Source: Prunella strophiata (Eukaryota; Chordata; Aves; Passeriformes; Prunellidae). From it: DNA of 64,000 bases. Positions 1 to 12,400 of the stretch are shown here, piece after piece. A program made the position numbers and the translations under genes. How positions within the stretch are numbered: position 1 is the first letter of the stretch; the number at the start of each line of letters is the position of its first letter. Below the pieces are notes generated by a model. The model was given only the letters and a program-made list of their open reading frames with translations, was not told where the DNA came from and did not search any database. The stretch covers positions 12,936,348 to 13,000,347 of the forward strand of contig JAZBQD010000013.1 of NCBI GenBank assembly GCA_036583965.1, in the 5' to 3' direction.

Positions 1-1675
1 GTGTGCAGACCTGGTTTTCTCTATGGAACTTGGTGGGTGCTGGACTTTGCTTCTACAAACCTTGAACTCTACTGAGCTCTGAGTCCCAAATGGCTTGAGT
101 ATTTCTGTGCTAGAGATTTTTATTACACTGAATAATGTGATCAATTTTCCTCCTAGGAGGGAATCCACTCTTTGGGTTCTTAGAGTTGGGTCTCATCTTC
201 ATTCACTTCAGATACATCTTGATGTCATAATAATCATAAAATTTAGTGTTGTCAGTATTGGGTTTAGAGCTGAGGATGGATTTAAGAAAATTCATTCCTG
301 CTAACACAGGGATATCAAGAGATTCTGAGCTACCTCTAGGAGTGATGATAAAGAGGGTGAAATATTCTAATGAGCCTTTTCTAGGATTCTGACTTCTCTC
401 CTGATATACCTAGGTTTTGCTTAGGAAATACAATCTCCATAATAATTTAAAATCTGTCAGACTCCCTTCTCAGTATTGCTCTGAGTGTGTTACACAGTAA
501 ACCTGAAGGATGGTCTTTTTTAAGGACAGCCCAGGATAAAAATAGTATCTTTCTCACAGAAATGGGTGAAAGAGTTTTCACAGGCCCTGCCAACAGCGTT
601 CCTGGCTCAGAGCATTTCTATTTATCCTGCTCTTCTAAAAGCACTGAACTCACTTTCAAGTTTGAAAGCATTTTTAAAAAAAGAATAAATTGGAGATCCA
701 GATTTGATGGTGCACTTGAAAGATCCAGCAGGCATTAAAGTTCCATCCCACATTTGAGTTGTTCTCAGTATCAAGCACCAAATGCCAAATTCTGAGGTGC
801 TGGCAGTGCTCCCGTTTGCCTAGCAAAGCAATCCCATCATAATTAATGTGGGGAGGCTTTTTGGGTAGGAAAATATTGATGGGCTCTGCAGAGCCCACAA
901 AGTGAGCCCGAGTGGAAGAGCTGTGCCAGGCTGGGCTCTGCAGATTAAGGACATATGGTTGGTGGCTGCTGCTGGCAGCATCCTTTGAAGGCTGGCTCCT
1001 GCCTTGTCTCCCTGCCATCCCTCCTGCTCCCAGGTGTCAGGAGGAGCCAGCAGGAGCTGCTGCAGCCCCTCCCCGTGAGCTCAGGGGCTGTTCTGGGCTC
1101 AGGTGAGCAGCTGCAGCTCAAATGAAAAGTGGCACCGAGCTGTGGCAGTACCTCCCTGTCTCCTCTCTCTTTATTATGTAAGCTGTTCACACAAATCATT
1201 TGGAGTTTCTCATTATCCTGACTTCTCTTAGAAGTTCTGCAGCCAAACCCATGTACAAATCTGCTCTAAATGTGGAATAATCCTGCTAAAATCACCACGG
1301 AAGAGAACGGAATTTAACCCAGTACATCCAGATTAAATAAATCCTGCTGGAAAGACAATTAAAACTTCACATTTTTTTTGTGTTGATTACTTCAATTTTT
1401 TACTTTTAAAAACCTGTCTTTAGGTGCAGTAATACTGTAGGGTACTTAAATTATTTATTTTGGTTCTTATGCAGAAAAAGCTAGCGAAAAACTGGGTTAA
1501 AGGCTGCCCAAAATTACAAATGATTGTTTATTTTTAAAAACGGTGTTTACCTCACTGGAAAGACATTGGCATTTGGGAATGGGAAATGATGGGAGATGTA
1601 AACAGAAACATCCTTCATTGTCAGGGCAGCTTCACTGCAGAAAGCATGTTCAATCAGCACTGGCTCCTTCTCATT

Positions 1676-1830
1676 AAGTGGTGTCACTTAATTACAGCTC
1701 CAGGTGAAACAAAATGATTTGCAATAACCATGTCAATTTAATTAGCATGATACAAATACAAACCTTTTGTTTTTTTTCTCATTGCATAATGCATGGCCAT
1801 GACCTCTTTAAGTATATTTACTTTTATTGA
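1676..1830. promoter_or_regulatory. Possible conserved non-coding element
   Basis: This segment contains two TAATTA homeodomain cores (1689-1694 and 1739-1744), a CAGGTG E-box at about 1701 and an AT-rich, repeat-free context. That texture is typical of vertebrate conserved non-coding elements. The call is by appearance only; conservation was not tested. Confidence 0.2.
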
Positions 1831-2275
1831 CATCTTAATTGGCCACCCACTCAGGGTTCCTCTTTGCAGGATTTTCATAGGAACAAAAGACAAATGACTG
1901 TGTCACTCACAGGAGGAGCCACATCAAATCACATTGTTGGCCCTGTTTTGCTTCTCTTCCCAAGGGGTAAAGAATAAAAATCCACGGTGTGACTAGCACA
2001 GGAAGAGGGGACACTTGTGTGTTTCAGCATGACCTGGCAGGGCCAGCAGATAACCAGGGCCCTCCCTGACCACTGAGCTGGGAGAGACTGCACAGCACAC
2101 CCAGAGCAGCTCTCAGGACACTTCAGGCCCTTTTATCTCCTTTTTAAATCAGACATGCTTAAAGGGAATCTAGAACCAGAGCATCTTTCCCTCATCTCCT
2201 ACTTTTTCCCCTGCTGCAGTTTGTAAATACTTTTGCAAAGTCTTTTAGGGTCATAAATTATTTCACACTTTTTAC

Positions 2276-2290
2276 ATATATATATATATA
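2276..2290. repeat. (AT)n microsatellite
   Basis: About seven AT dinucleotides in a row inside a T-rich stretch. Short and unremarkable. Confidence 0.8.
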
Positions 2291-3281
2291 ATGTTTGTTT
2301 TTCCATTATTTAAACCATTTTTCCTGTTCTTATCCTGGACAGTGCAAGTTAGTTCCATTTGTCATTCTCTGTGGAGGGTTGATAGGTGCAGGTTCTTTTA
2401 ATTAATTAACCATGGATCAGTTTTTCAGAAGATCACCTTTGAGGTGCTGTTCCTCTGCCTGGAACTAATTCTCTCTTTGCCCAGAAGTCATTTGAAAAGC
2501 TTTTATAATTTTTTAAAGTAGGAATATGCTCTGAAATGTCATTGCAAAAGCCACAATACAGAAGCAAGTGGAAATTCACAGCAGAAGTGACAGATGTGGA
2601 AGAGACCAACCTGCATGTTACCACCAGTGCTTCTAATTATAGGCCAGCAAAAGAAAATTTTGAGCTGAATTTTGCCAACATTCAGCCCACAACAGTCAGT
2701 CTGTGATTAGTCAAGTCATCAGAATATAAACAAAAATAATTCAATCATCAAAGCAGAAATCCCATCTGCAAAGGGGTGTAAACACTAAGATGAAAGAAAT
2801 GCTGCCTTTTAGAAGGACAGAGCAGGATTGTGTGTAACTTCTGAATCCAGCAGAAAAGCTTTATAAACTATATAATATGTATGTACAGTTTTCAGTGTGG
2901 CTGAAAACACGATCAGAACTTCATTTTATGGCAACATGCTGGCAACCAAAGTGTTTGGCCTGTGAATCTGATGCTTTCAGACTGGCAAAGTCTCAGCTAG
3001 AAATTAATGTGTCTAAAGACTAGTTTTGTTTCATAGAGCACAGATAATATGAAAATTTGATTAGTTCATACTCCATCAACATAAAAGATATGAGGTATGA
3101 ATATTCTATTAACATCTTCAAACTGAACAAATGGCTGTGCCTGCTCGGTTGCAAGCACTGGATTGCACAATCCCAGAGAACTCCTCTGTTTGTAACAAAG
3201 GCTGATACATAATGCCAGCTTCAAGTATTTATCATTTTGCAATAGCACTACCTGGACAGTTCATGGTCTACTACAGAAGCT

Positions 3282-3306
3282 AAAAAAAAAAAAAAAAAAA
3301 AAAAAA
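3282..3306 (+). repeat. Poly-A run (25 A)
   Basis: An uninterrupted run of 25 A. It could be the tail of a retroposed sequence on the + strand, but the upstream sequence is not recognisable as any element or processed gene, so it is recorded as a simple repeat. Confidence 0.85.
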
Positions 3307-3906
3307 GGAGGCTGGAGTTATAAATGAGAACAGAAAACTGTGAAAAAAGTCTGAACTCTCTCTGCTTTATGATTTTCATGAATATAATGAGAGATGGGTG
3401 GGCCATTTGAATAGATAAATGATGTATGATGGAAGTACAGAGAGCAGCAGCAGAGAGAGGTTTTTCCTCTGAGCATTTTAAAACTGTCCCATTCTTGTGA
3501 TAGAGGCTGATTTTTAGGTGAAGTGCAATCTAAACCCTCAGTGTCTGCAGTGGATTAAAAACTCTTTCTTGCTCCTTTTCAGAGGTAATGTTTTAGTGTC
3601 ATTCTTTTATCTTCTCAGAATCCTTTCTGTAGCAGCAGTTCTAGAGGCAGCTCTGCTCTTGCCTCCAATCCTATTTCCATGAAATGCTGTATGGCTCCCT
3701 CTTTCCACTAATGGAAAAAACTCCATTGTTGTGGTGTTTATAGCTCTGGATTATTAGGAGCTGAGTTTGGCTGAAATTCTTGGCAAAATGATGTGTTCAG
3801 TGAAGAGTACAACTTTGAGGCAGCCAAAGAAATTAATATGTCAAATTTTAATTTAAGAAAGAGCCGAACAACCTGAAAATGAAACAGAGCCATTCAATTT
3901 ATGACC

Positions 3907-3926
3907 AAAAAAAAAAAAAAAAAAAA
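3907..3926 (+). repeat. Poly-A run (20 A)
   Basis: An uninterrupted run of 20 A, 600 bp after the previous poly-A. No recognisable retroelement lies upstream. Confidence 0.85.
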
Positions 3927-4970
3927 TCATTTCATCCAGTAACATTTTTTCCTGCCTTCTGGTAAATAGCAACCTCCAAAACCATTTTATGTTGACAGTA
4001 ATAATTTTACCTCTGTTAGTGGTTTAGTCTGACCAGCAACCCCCAAACCAATTACTCACAAAGTTCTATTCCTGAGCTTTTACTTTTTAATATCCTTTAA
4101 AAATGCAGGGAGTTCTTTTCAGGATTTGAAGTATCCTCCTGGGCAAGCAGCATTTCTGCAGTTGTGTTCCTGCTGATCCCACACTGTAAGAGTTTCCCAT
4201 GCTGAGGCTTTTTCCGAGTCACTTCTTGTTGCAAGAGCTTCCAGGTGCTGGGGAAACCAACTTTGGGGTGAGAGGGACAAGATTTCCAAAATCTTCATGA
4301 GAGTCAACCAAGTCTGCTCATTTTGTGTTAATGCTGAACTAGAGTGAGGGTGAGGACTCCTCGCCAGGGGTGATGTGCAGCTGAGTTTGGCCCTGAGGTC
4401 CCTCACAGCAGTGTGTGTTTTGGGTATTTTTGTGTGAAGGTGGTACCATGCAAGCAGTCTGTAAGAGAATTTTCTTGATCCTTATGCATGAAAGAAATCC
4501 AAGAGTTGTTATTTCAACACAGTTATGCTGGCAAAATCTCCACAAAATTTCTCTTTGAGTCTTCAGGTCAATGTCATCTTATCTATGTGTCTTGCACATG
4601 GATTTTCTTCTTTTGGAAGGCAGGACAAGGCTGTGCTGTTTTGTGTTGTGACCATGCTTGGGCCAGTGACACCATCCCTTAATCACATTGCCAAACTGGC
4701 ACCAAGGAGGAGGAAAAACGTAATGCAGGCTTTTGGATGAGAGTCCTGAGATGGAGATAGAGCATTTCCTGGCTCCCTAATGGCTTTATTCCTTTTCAAG
4801 GAATGCTTTTATCAGCTTTGAAGGTCAGGTAGTAAAATCAGAGGTGAAGCAGTTTGGCTTTAGTTTTGGATGCAGCATTAAAAATTCCTTTTCAAGGGCT
4901 GGATCGAGCAGCATGGAGTCACTTCTGCCTGTTCATGGATCTCAGCTCTGGAGCACAACTCCAGAGATTA

Positions 4971-5035
4971 AATCACAGAATCACAGAATGGTTTGGGTTT
5001 GGAAGGGACCTCAGCTCCTCTCAGCTGGCACCTTT
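4971..5035 (-). mobile_element. CR1 LINE 3'-end fragment
   Basis: The + strand begins with two tandem aatcacag-type octamers followed by gaatggtttgggtttggaag and a gggacctcagctcctc stretch. This is the reverse complement of the conserved 3' end of avian CR1 elements, which terminates in tandem ATTCTATG-like octamers. The element is therefore on the - strand, with its 3' terminus at the left and severe 5' truncation, the usual form of CR1 copies. Similarity fades after about 65 bp, so the right border is approximate. Confidence 0.8.
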
Positions 5036-8000
5036 CCTTTGAAAGCCAGAATTTCAGGTGAAATTCTAAACCCACTGATAAGCAAGCAAAGCCCTAAAAA
5101 TACAGCAGGTTTGTTGCTTTCCACCTTGGATTTCTGTCCGCTCAGAACTGATCAAAAACTACAAACAGATGTAGCTGGATTAAATCTGTGAAATTTGAAC
5201 TGCAGCTGCCTGCTGTGGGAACACCCAGCAGCAGGGATGGGGTGCAATCCCTCTGTTCTCTGCTCTGCACCCACAGGGAAATACCCAGCCCTGGGCTGGC
5301 ACAGCTCCTGCCCTGCAGCTCCCTCTGTGCTCTCCTCTGCACTCAGAGAGGAGGGCAGGGAGTCACCTGCACCTGCCTGAAATTTGGGAGTTCATCTTGT
5401 TTTTCTGTTATGCTGCTGAATTCTGTGTGGTGACAGATGAATCTCATGTCCCTTTATTCACCATGGGTTTCTCTGTGGATGTGTCAGCACTGAACTGTTT
5501 AATGGGGCTGAATCTGTTGGTGAGTGTGGTGATAAGGGCCATGTGAAGTCACTGTTATGGCCAGTCTGATGTTGCTGCTTTGGAATTAGGCCAAGGATTA
5601 GAGATTGCAGTTGCTCTTCCTGGGTTTGACACTGTGGCAGTAAAAGAAGCCTTTCTCAAATTCATGTTGGTTTTCCTGCTGCCTCTCCTGCTCTGGCTCA
5701 CTGGTCATTCTGTTTGCTAAACCATTTCCCACTAAGCTTTCTGTTCCTCACCTCCTGAGTGGACAGTGGCTTGTCAGGACACCCAAAGGGCAGAGTGCTT
5801 TAGAAGGGATTTCTCTGCTCCTTTTCTGAGCAGCCTGGGATTCCCAGCAAGCTTTGATTTCCCAACAAGCAAACTTTAGCAAGCTGGTATTGTGATAAAT
5901 GGCTTATCTTGCCCTGGGAGTGACCCACAGGTTGCTTTGATTATCTTCCCTTTTTTTGGAGGTGTCAGAGTGCTGACTCTTGGCTCTGTCTGGTTCAAGA
6001 CTCTGTTGTCCATGTAACCAGCTCATCTTCAGTCAAGCAGTTCTTGTGCTGCAGGGAAGAGTCCACTCATTTTATGCCTGACATGTCTGTGCTTCTGGTT
6101 CAGTATAAAAAGAAAAGGATGGGAAAAAAATTAAGCAGAGTTGAATAAAGAGAGCATTTTGGAACAAACCAATCATGTGATCTTTCCTGTTACAATACAT
6201 TTTGAAGATTTGGCTTATGTAGCAAAGTTTTTATTTATTTATATAACAGCAGTTTATTTGGAAGCTGAGAATTATCCTGGTTTTGTGCAATAAAGAGTCT
6301 GCAGTGATTCTGCTGTGCCAGAGAGTAGAGAAATGGGTGTGATTTGTAAGAGAGCCAGGTGTGCTGGGTGATGAGCAAGAGCAGAACTGAAGACTGGGAG
6401 AAGCTTAGAAAGTGAAGTCATTTTGACATTAAAGTGAGTCGTGTTCCTGCCTTTGAGGTAGGGTAGTTGAAAGTTTCCTTTTTTTTCCTTTTTATTTTTT
6501 TTTTTTTGGTCCTGCTTCATCTACATTTGTCCCTGCTCTCTGTGGAGAGAATCTTTAGCTGGAAACAGAATGGATTTTTTTTTCTGAAATTCCATAGATT
6601 TCTGTATCAGCCTCTAGTGTTTCCACCAAGATAATTCTGTATTAATGAGGTTAACTGAAAGTGCAGTTGTGCAAATCCAGATCGTCTGCATTGCTCCCCG
6701 AGGACTCTTTTGAAGTTGGGCTTTGGATCTCTGGCTGTAAAACCATTTTGTAAAAACTCAGGGCAGGTTTCTGGGTTGGTTTCCTCCCTTTGCTTCCAGC
6801 ATTCAGCTGTTTGTGATAGCAGAGCAGGGAGGGAAGGAAGAGGCAGCCCTTGGCGACTGAGCAGGAGAATAAGTACATTATATTAAGAAAATTTGAGTGT
6901 TTGAATCTCATTAAGGCTGTGTGGTTCTGAATCTTTGGGTTTCTTCAGTAGGAGGAAACCTTAGCAATTCTGTTGACATTTGAAACAGTAAATTCTCCTC
7001 CCAGGGCAGTGTGTAGTATTTATTTCACTTCTGCAGTTCTGCTTTACCTGGCTTTGATTCCCTTTCAGACCCCCCAAAATCATGGCATCATCTGGAGGAT
7101 AATTTCTTTAACAAGGTGTGTTTGGGTTTTCTTTGGACTGGAGGTATTTTCCATACCCAAGCACTGTCTGCCCAACAACAGCAAGGTTTAGAAATGGATT
7201 TCTAAAATTCCCTCTGTATTCTGGTGTATTTATAGAGCATTTGCTGTCTATTGAGGGAGACACAAGACACTGCAAAATACTGATCACTGTGACTCAGCAA
7301 TGCTGTCCATAATCTTCTGCCTTACCACAGAAATGACAAAATCTCCTCCTAAGTTTTTGTCTAAGCAGTAGTTGTGGCCCTGAGGAGCAGCTGCTACTAC
7401 TGCAAATAAAGCACCACTGAGAATAATTTGTGGGTTTTTTATAGGAAGTTTTTTCCAGGAGGTTTCCTGCACTCCTGAGGAGGTGAGGGCTTTACTGTAT
7501 TCCCCCTTTTCCTGGTATTATTCCCTGTGCTGTGCTTGTTTTTGTGCTCAGGTAGGGGAATGCCTCATCAGCCATCACTGCAGAGTGATGTGCCTCTCAA
7601 ATGGGCTCTCCAGCTGCTGCCCCAAATTGCCAAACAAACACAGCTTTTTAGTAGCATCCAAATAGATGCTGCAGTTATGCCCATTTTTCTTCAATTCTCT
7701 CCACTTAACTGAGGTATTACCTGAAGGTCATTCAATGGATTTTGTGTTGTTCATTGGTGGGTTCAGTTTGAGAAGAGACTCACAATCCTGGGGCTTGCTT
7801 TGGGAGCACCTGGGCACTGAGGTGTCCCTCAAGGTCCTGCAGGAACACCTGGGGCTGGGAATCCCTGAGGCAGCCACTGTTCCCCTGTGTTCCCACTGCT
7901 CCTGCAGGATCTCAGGGCTGGAATTGAGGTTACAAAGGGCCCAAGCAGCAGCACAGCTGCTCCCTGGCATGGGGGTTTGAGTCTCCTTGAAGCATTTCCC

Positions 8001-11000
8001 AGCACTGAGTGTGAATGTGTTCACTAGCAGTCTGCAGAGGGGTAAAAGGGAATCACAACCTCCAGAATCAGAGCAGGAGCTGCCCAGGACTGGTCCAGGT
8101 AAATCATCATTTGTTTGAGTGTCTGTGTGTTCATTGACCTGGCACTTGAACAAAAAATCTGGCAGTTTCTTAGAAAATGCTGTTGGGAAGATGGGATTTT
8201 ATACATGTAAAGGACATTACCTTGAGAATTCTGACACTCTGAGGACATCAGGTGTACTAGTTATTGCCTCAGTACAAACTCCTTCATTGCTAACTCTAAT
8301 GTTAAAAAACAAAAACCCCTCGAATTATGTGAAACCAAGCTCACTTCTTGGATGTAATGCTAATATTTAGTCAGGGGAATGCAGAATGATTGACAAGATA
8401 CTTTTAAGGACTTACTTTAAGGGTTTTGTACAGGCTTTAAGGAAAAACATCCTAACCATGGTTTCTTTTGAAGGTGCTCTTTAAAGACATAGAAAATCAA
8501 CACCCTGCATTTACAGAAATGTGGCCATTTCTGCCTCAAAGGCTTGAAATGCCAGGAGTGCAACATGCCCAGCACCACGGGCTGTTTCCTGGTTTCACAC
8601 ATTCCTTGTTAAAGCCCTGAGCCCTCAGCAAGGGGAGGAAGGCTCAGTGCAGGAGCTGCACCAGCTCCTCAGCTCTGACAGGGAGCTGTGAGCAGGAGCA
8701 GCACTGGGGGTATTGACTGTGCTGCAATACCCTGGTGGTACAGAATGTGAATGAGGAATCCCAAACTGGAATTTCTGCTTGTCTCAGCTGCACCCATGTG
8801 CTTTGTAAAACACCTCTGTTTCCCCAAAGGCTCCCACAATCCCTTGGATGGCCACTGATGGCAGCCAGTTCCCATTTAAGCTCTCACATCCAGGCAAAGG
8901 GGATGTGAAATGTGCTGTGACTGGGAGAATAGCATTATATATCAACCCAGGCAGCTTCCAATAGGGACAAATGACTACTTCTGTAGTGCAAGATCAGGGC
9001 TTTGGGATTTCATTTTTAAGTATCAGAATGATATAGCAATCAGGTGGGGGGAAATCCTCCTCCCACTGCCTTCTCATTTTGAGTTTCAGACACTTTCCCC
9101 CACTTTTATAGCAGCTCTATATCATATTTACAAGCATCTAGCATTTCAAGGTTAGATGGCCAAGTGTTGAGTCAAGAAAAAATTGCCTTCCCAGGGATAC
9201 TCAAATATTTCAGTTCATGTCTGGGAGACAGCACTGATGTGCCACTGGTTGATTTCATTTCAGAAATGGACACCACAATGATTCATCTAGAGAGTCAAGA
9301 AGCTGATCTCAACCTTAGCCCTCACTTCTCAAACACAGCCCATGATCAGATGTCTTGTGTGCAGGCAAGGGATTTATTTATCTACAATGCTGCTTCTGGA
9401 GGTTTTCAAGTTTCTGAAACCAGCATGTTTCAAATACAAGTGCAGCTGTGTTTGGGATGTGTTGGGGGCTGAGAGTCCCTGTCAGGCTTTCCTGAGTTTG
9501 GTGTCACTGGGTTTTCCTGATTCACCTGCACTGCTGTGTCTTTATACTCACTGCAGGAATTAAAGCAAAAAACTGGGAGAGGTGAGGAAGTGTGGCTGGA
9601 GAGTCCTGGAAGTTCTTTTCCTGTGCAGTAGCTTTTGTGGGGGAAAAAAACCATGGGAAAAGTTCTTTTCCTTTGCAATGGTCTCTGTGAGGAAAACAGC
9701 ACACCCCTGGCTTGTGTGGCTGGAGAAGAGGAAAGATGGAACTGGAGCTCAGACAGGCTGTAGAATTTATGTCCTTGAAGGATTTCAAGATCCAGCAGCC
9801 CTGAGCAGCCTGCTCTGAGTTCAGTGGTGACCCTGCTGAGAGGAGGGGGACAGGATGGGGGTCCCTGACCTTGGGTTGTTCTGTGCTGCTGGGGAAAGAG
9901 TGGGAATTAATTAGAAAGGGGACCTGGAGAAGGTTGAAGGGGAATGTGAATATGGCTGTACAAAATCAATTAGAGAGCATAAAGCTAACTGGAATAAAAT
10001 ATGGATCACTTAAGGACTATCTATCTTAATGCATCATCTTTGCTTTTGCCAATTAATGTAGAAAGTGGATCAGCAAGTTAAGTCAGACCAGGAATGACCA
10101 GGGACTTCTGCAAATAATTCTGACCCTTTCCTGCTTTCCCTCTCTGGATACAATGGCTGTTGGCTGCCACATTTCCATCCTTCCTTTTAATCTCTGTCAC
10201 TTCTTGTCAATAGGATTTAAAGTGCCCATAAAGATTTAATGATCTCAGTGTCTTCTCCCTGGCATTCTGTGTTTCTAACTTTAAGGAGTTCTGTCTAAAA
10301 CCCAGCGTTTCCAGCACATAAAAAGTCTCCCTTTGCAGCAGGAAAATGAAAAGCTTTTGTGTCCCTGCAAAGCCCTGGCAGTTCTGCAGGGAGGGATTCT
10401 CTTGATTCCCCATCATTTGTGGCTTGGCCAAAGAGGAAAATTGGAGTTTATGCCACTCTTGGTGGCTCGAGCTGGAGTTAAACTCTGTAATTTCCAGGTG
10501 TGCTCCCTTTCTTGGAGTCCTTGGTGACAAACTTGGGTGATTGGAATGACCTTTTGGGCTTTCACATTTTCCAGCAGTGGTTTCAGGAAATTCAAAGGAG
10601 GCACAAACAAATAAATGTGACAATTACATTATTGTAAATAAACGTGCTGGAAAAGACCCCTTGTATGTTTTATGCCTTCAGCATTAGTGTTCCTTCCCAG
10701 GGAGGGCTGTTTTACCCCATGATATTTACTCCTTCTTTTTCAATATAAATAGTTGTTATGTTGGTTTCTGCTAATATTTATATATTCTCATTTGGGAGCA
10801 AGACATTTATCAAATAAAGGCATAGACACCTGGCCAGATTCTGTTGTGATTAAAGTAAAAATTAGGCTAAATGATGTATTTTTAATATCAGAGCAAAATT
10901 TGGAAACACTTCAATAGCCTAAGAAATTATTCAGAAGAAAATTAATACTTTCAAGGGAAAAATAATATCTTAAATGTAAATCTCCAGAAGCTAGGAATTA

Positions 11001-12261
11001 TTTTATATCTAACCCATAAAATAGATCTATAAAACTGCTTTTTCAGGTGACAGTACATTTTCCAAGAATATAGCAGAATTCAGAATGGGCTGGACTCTGC
11101 AAAAACTTATTTCCAAATTTTTGTTAAGCATCATTACAATAACTTCTGATTAAAAACTGAATATATTCTTTTAAGCTTTAAGAGCACACCTTGTTCAGAG
11201 TCCTTGGCTGAGCTCTCAGTGTGCCTTCCCTCAGCTGAGTGATCAAAGATGAGCGTTCTTGAGCTGTAAAGATGCCAACCCCTGCTTTCATTGCAGCCCT
11301 TGGATCACTGGAGATGCTGAACCTTTCTTGCATAAAGCTCTGAAAATGTCATTGATGGAGCCAGTTGGTAGCTCCCTGCACTCAAAGCTGGAACTGAGGG
11401 ACCTGCAAATTAACTTTTTGGTGTTTAACCATTGAGTTTTAAAGGCACTGAATGGTTTTTCAGATTGAAAATGCTTTGTGCAAACATAAATATCATAACA
11501 TCTCATTAGCAAGAATGGTTTCCTTTACATTTCCATTGGGAGGTGAGCAAACACACTGCTCATCACTGTCCTGTTTTCCTGCAAAGCTGTGCTGAATTGT
11601 TCTTTAAATTATCCCCATCCTAAAAGCCCTGTTCCTTTTTTATCAGTCGAGAAACCTTTACAAGCTTCCTCAGAGTCCTTGGAGCAGTTACCTTTGAACA
11701 ATTATGCTGGATTGGTATAAATTTCCCACACTGTTTTTATTGCCTCTCTGAAGCGATCTGGGATTTTATATCCCCACTTTTTCATAGGGTCTGCTTCTCC
11801 TGACAGATGCTTGCTTCCATCTCCCAGGAACTCTAATGAGAGCCAGGCATATGTCTGCTTCCCAGCCTAGACCTCCTTATGCTCATTCTGCATTTTTTCT
11901 TTTTTCTCCTTAAGCCTGCCATGAAGCTGGAGGAGAGCTGGGGCGGTTCCATCCCGAGCTCTGCCTTCCCTTCCCTGCTCTGCTCATCTTCAGTGAGCTG
12001 CAAATTAATGACACCAGTTTGCACTTACATTGTAATTCCTGAAAGAGTGCTTCTGAGCGTTTTAAGAACGTGAAATAATGACAGTATAAGCTGTGATTGC
12101 ACTCAGGGATTGGATGTGGAATCCATCTCTGGCAGTCAGCAGTGGAGAGCTGCTGTTCTTACAGGTGTGCTGCTGCTTTCTGCTTGCTTTGCCTTGCTCC
12201 TCCCATCCCAGCACCAAGCTTGAGAGGAGAGCTAATTGTGTGAATGGTGAGAACTCAAATA
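5036..12261. other. Unique non-coding stretch, no gene seen
   Basis: Only scattered short open frames without recognisable domains are present; the longest, 141 codons on - at 7728-8153, has no known motif. A poly-T-rich patch lies at 6478-6508 and a 50-bp imperfect duplication at 9611-9705. From about 10,620 to 11,170 the sequence becomes very AT-rich and repeat-free, which may mark a conserved or matrix-attachment-like region, but nothing definite can be called. Confidence 0.55.
9611..9705. repeat. Imperfect 50-bp tandem duplication
   Basis: The stretch starting agttcttttcct at 9611 recurs at 9661, exactly 50 bp later, followed in both copies by a similar tgtg-gggaaaa segment. A further short repeat, gtgtggctggaga, flanks the pair. 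Divergence between the copies suggests an old local duplication. Confidence 0.6.
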
Positions 12262-12400
12262 AACTCACAGAATGTCTGTCCTGAGCTGGAAGGGACCCCC
12301 AAGGATCACCCAGTGCAGCCCCTGGCCCTGCACAGACACCCCAGCAATGCCCCTGAGCATCCCTGGGGGCTGTGCCCATGCCCTGGGCAGCTCTCCCTGC
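12262..12400 (-). mobile_element. CR1 LINE 3'-end fragment
   Basis: From actcacagaatg the sequence continues with a cctgagctggaagggacc segment, then aaggatcacccagtgcagcc and a run about 'ggccctgcacagacaccccagcaat'-like spacing. It matches the reverse complement of a common passerine CR1 subfamily 3' region. The element lies on the - strand with its 3' end at the left. Identity is high at the left and fades near 12,400. It is a separate subfamily from the gaatggtttggg type at 4971 and 58,428. Confidence 0.8.

Larger units (their letters stand above)
1..4970. other. Unique non-coding stretch, no gene seen
   Basis: No open frame here is longer than about 115 codons and none resembles a known protein. 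The sequence is AT-leaning and CpG-poor. It holds two long poly-A runs, a short AT dinucleotide run and a small hairpin at 2888-2908 (8-bp arms gttttcag/ctgaaaac). One homeodomain-site-bearing segment at 1676-1830 is listed separately. It reads as intron or intergenic DNA; no promoter or CpG island is visible. Confidence 0.6.

Noticed and set aside
3282..3306. Processed pseudogene tail
   Set aside because: No gene-like sequence is recognisable upstream of the poly-A run.
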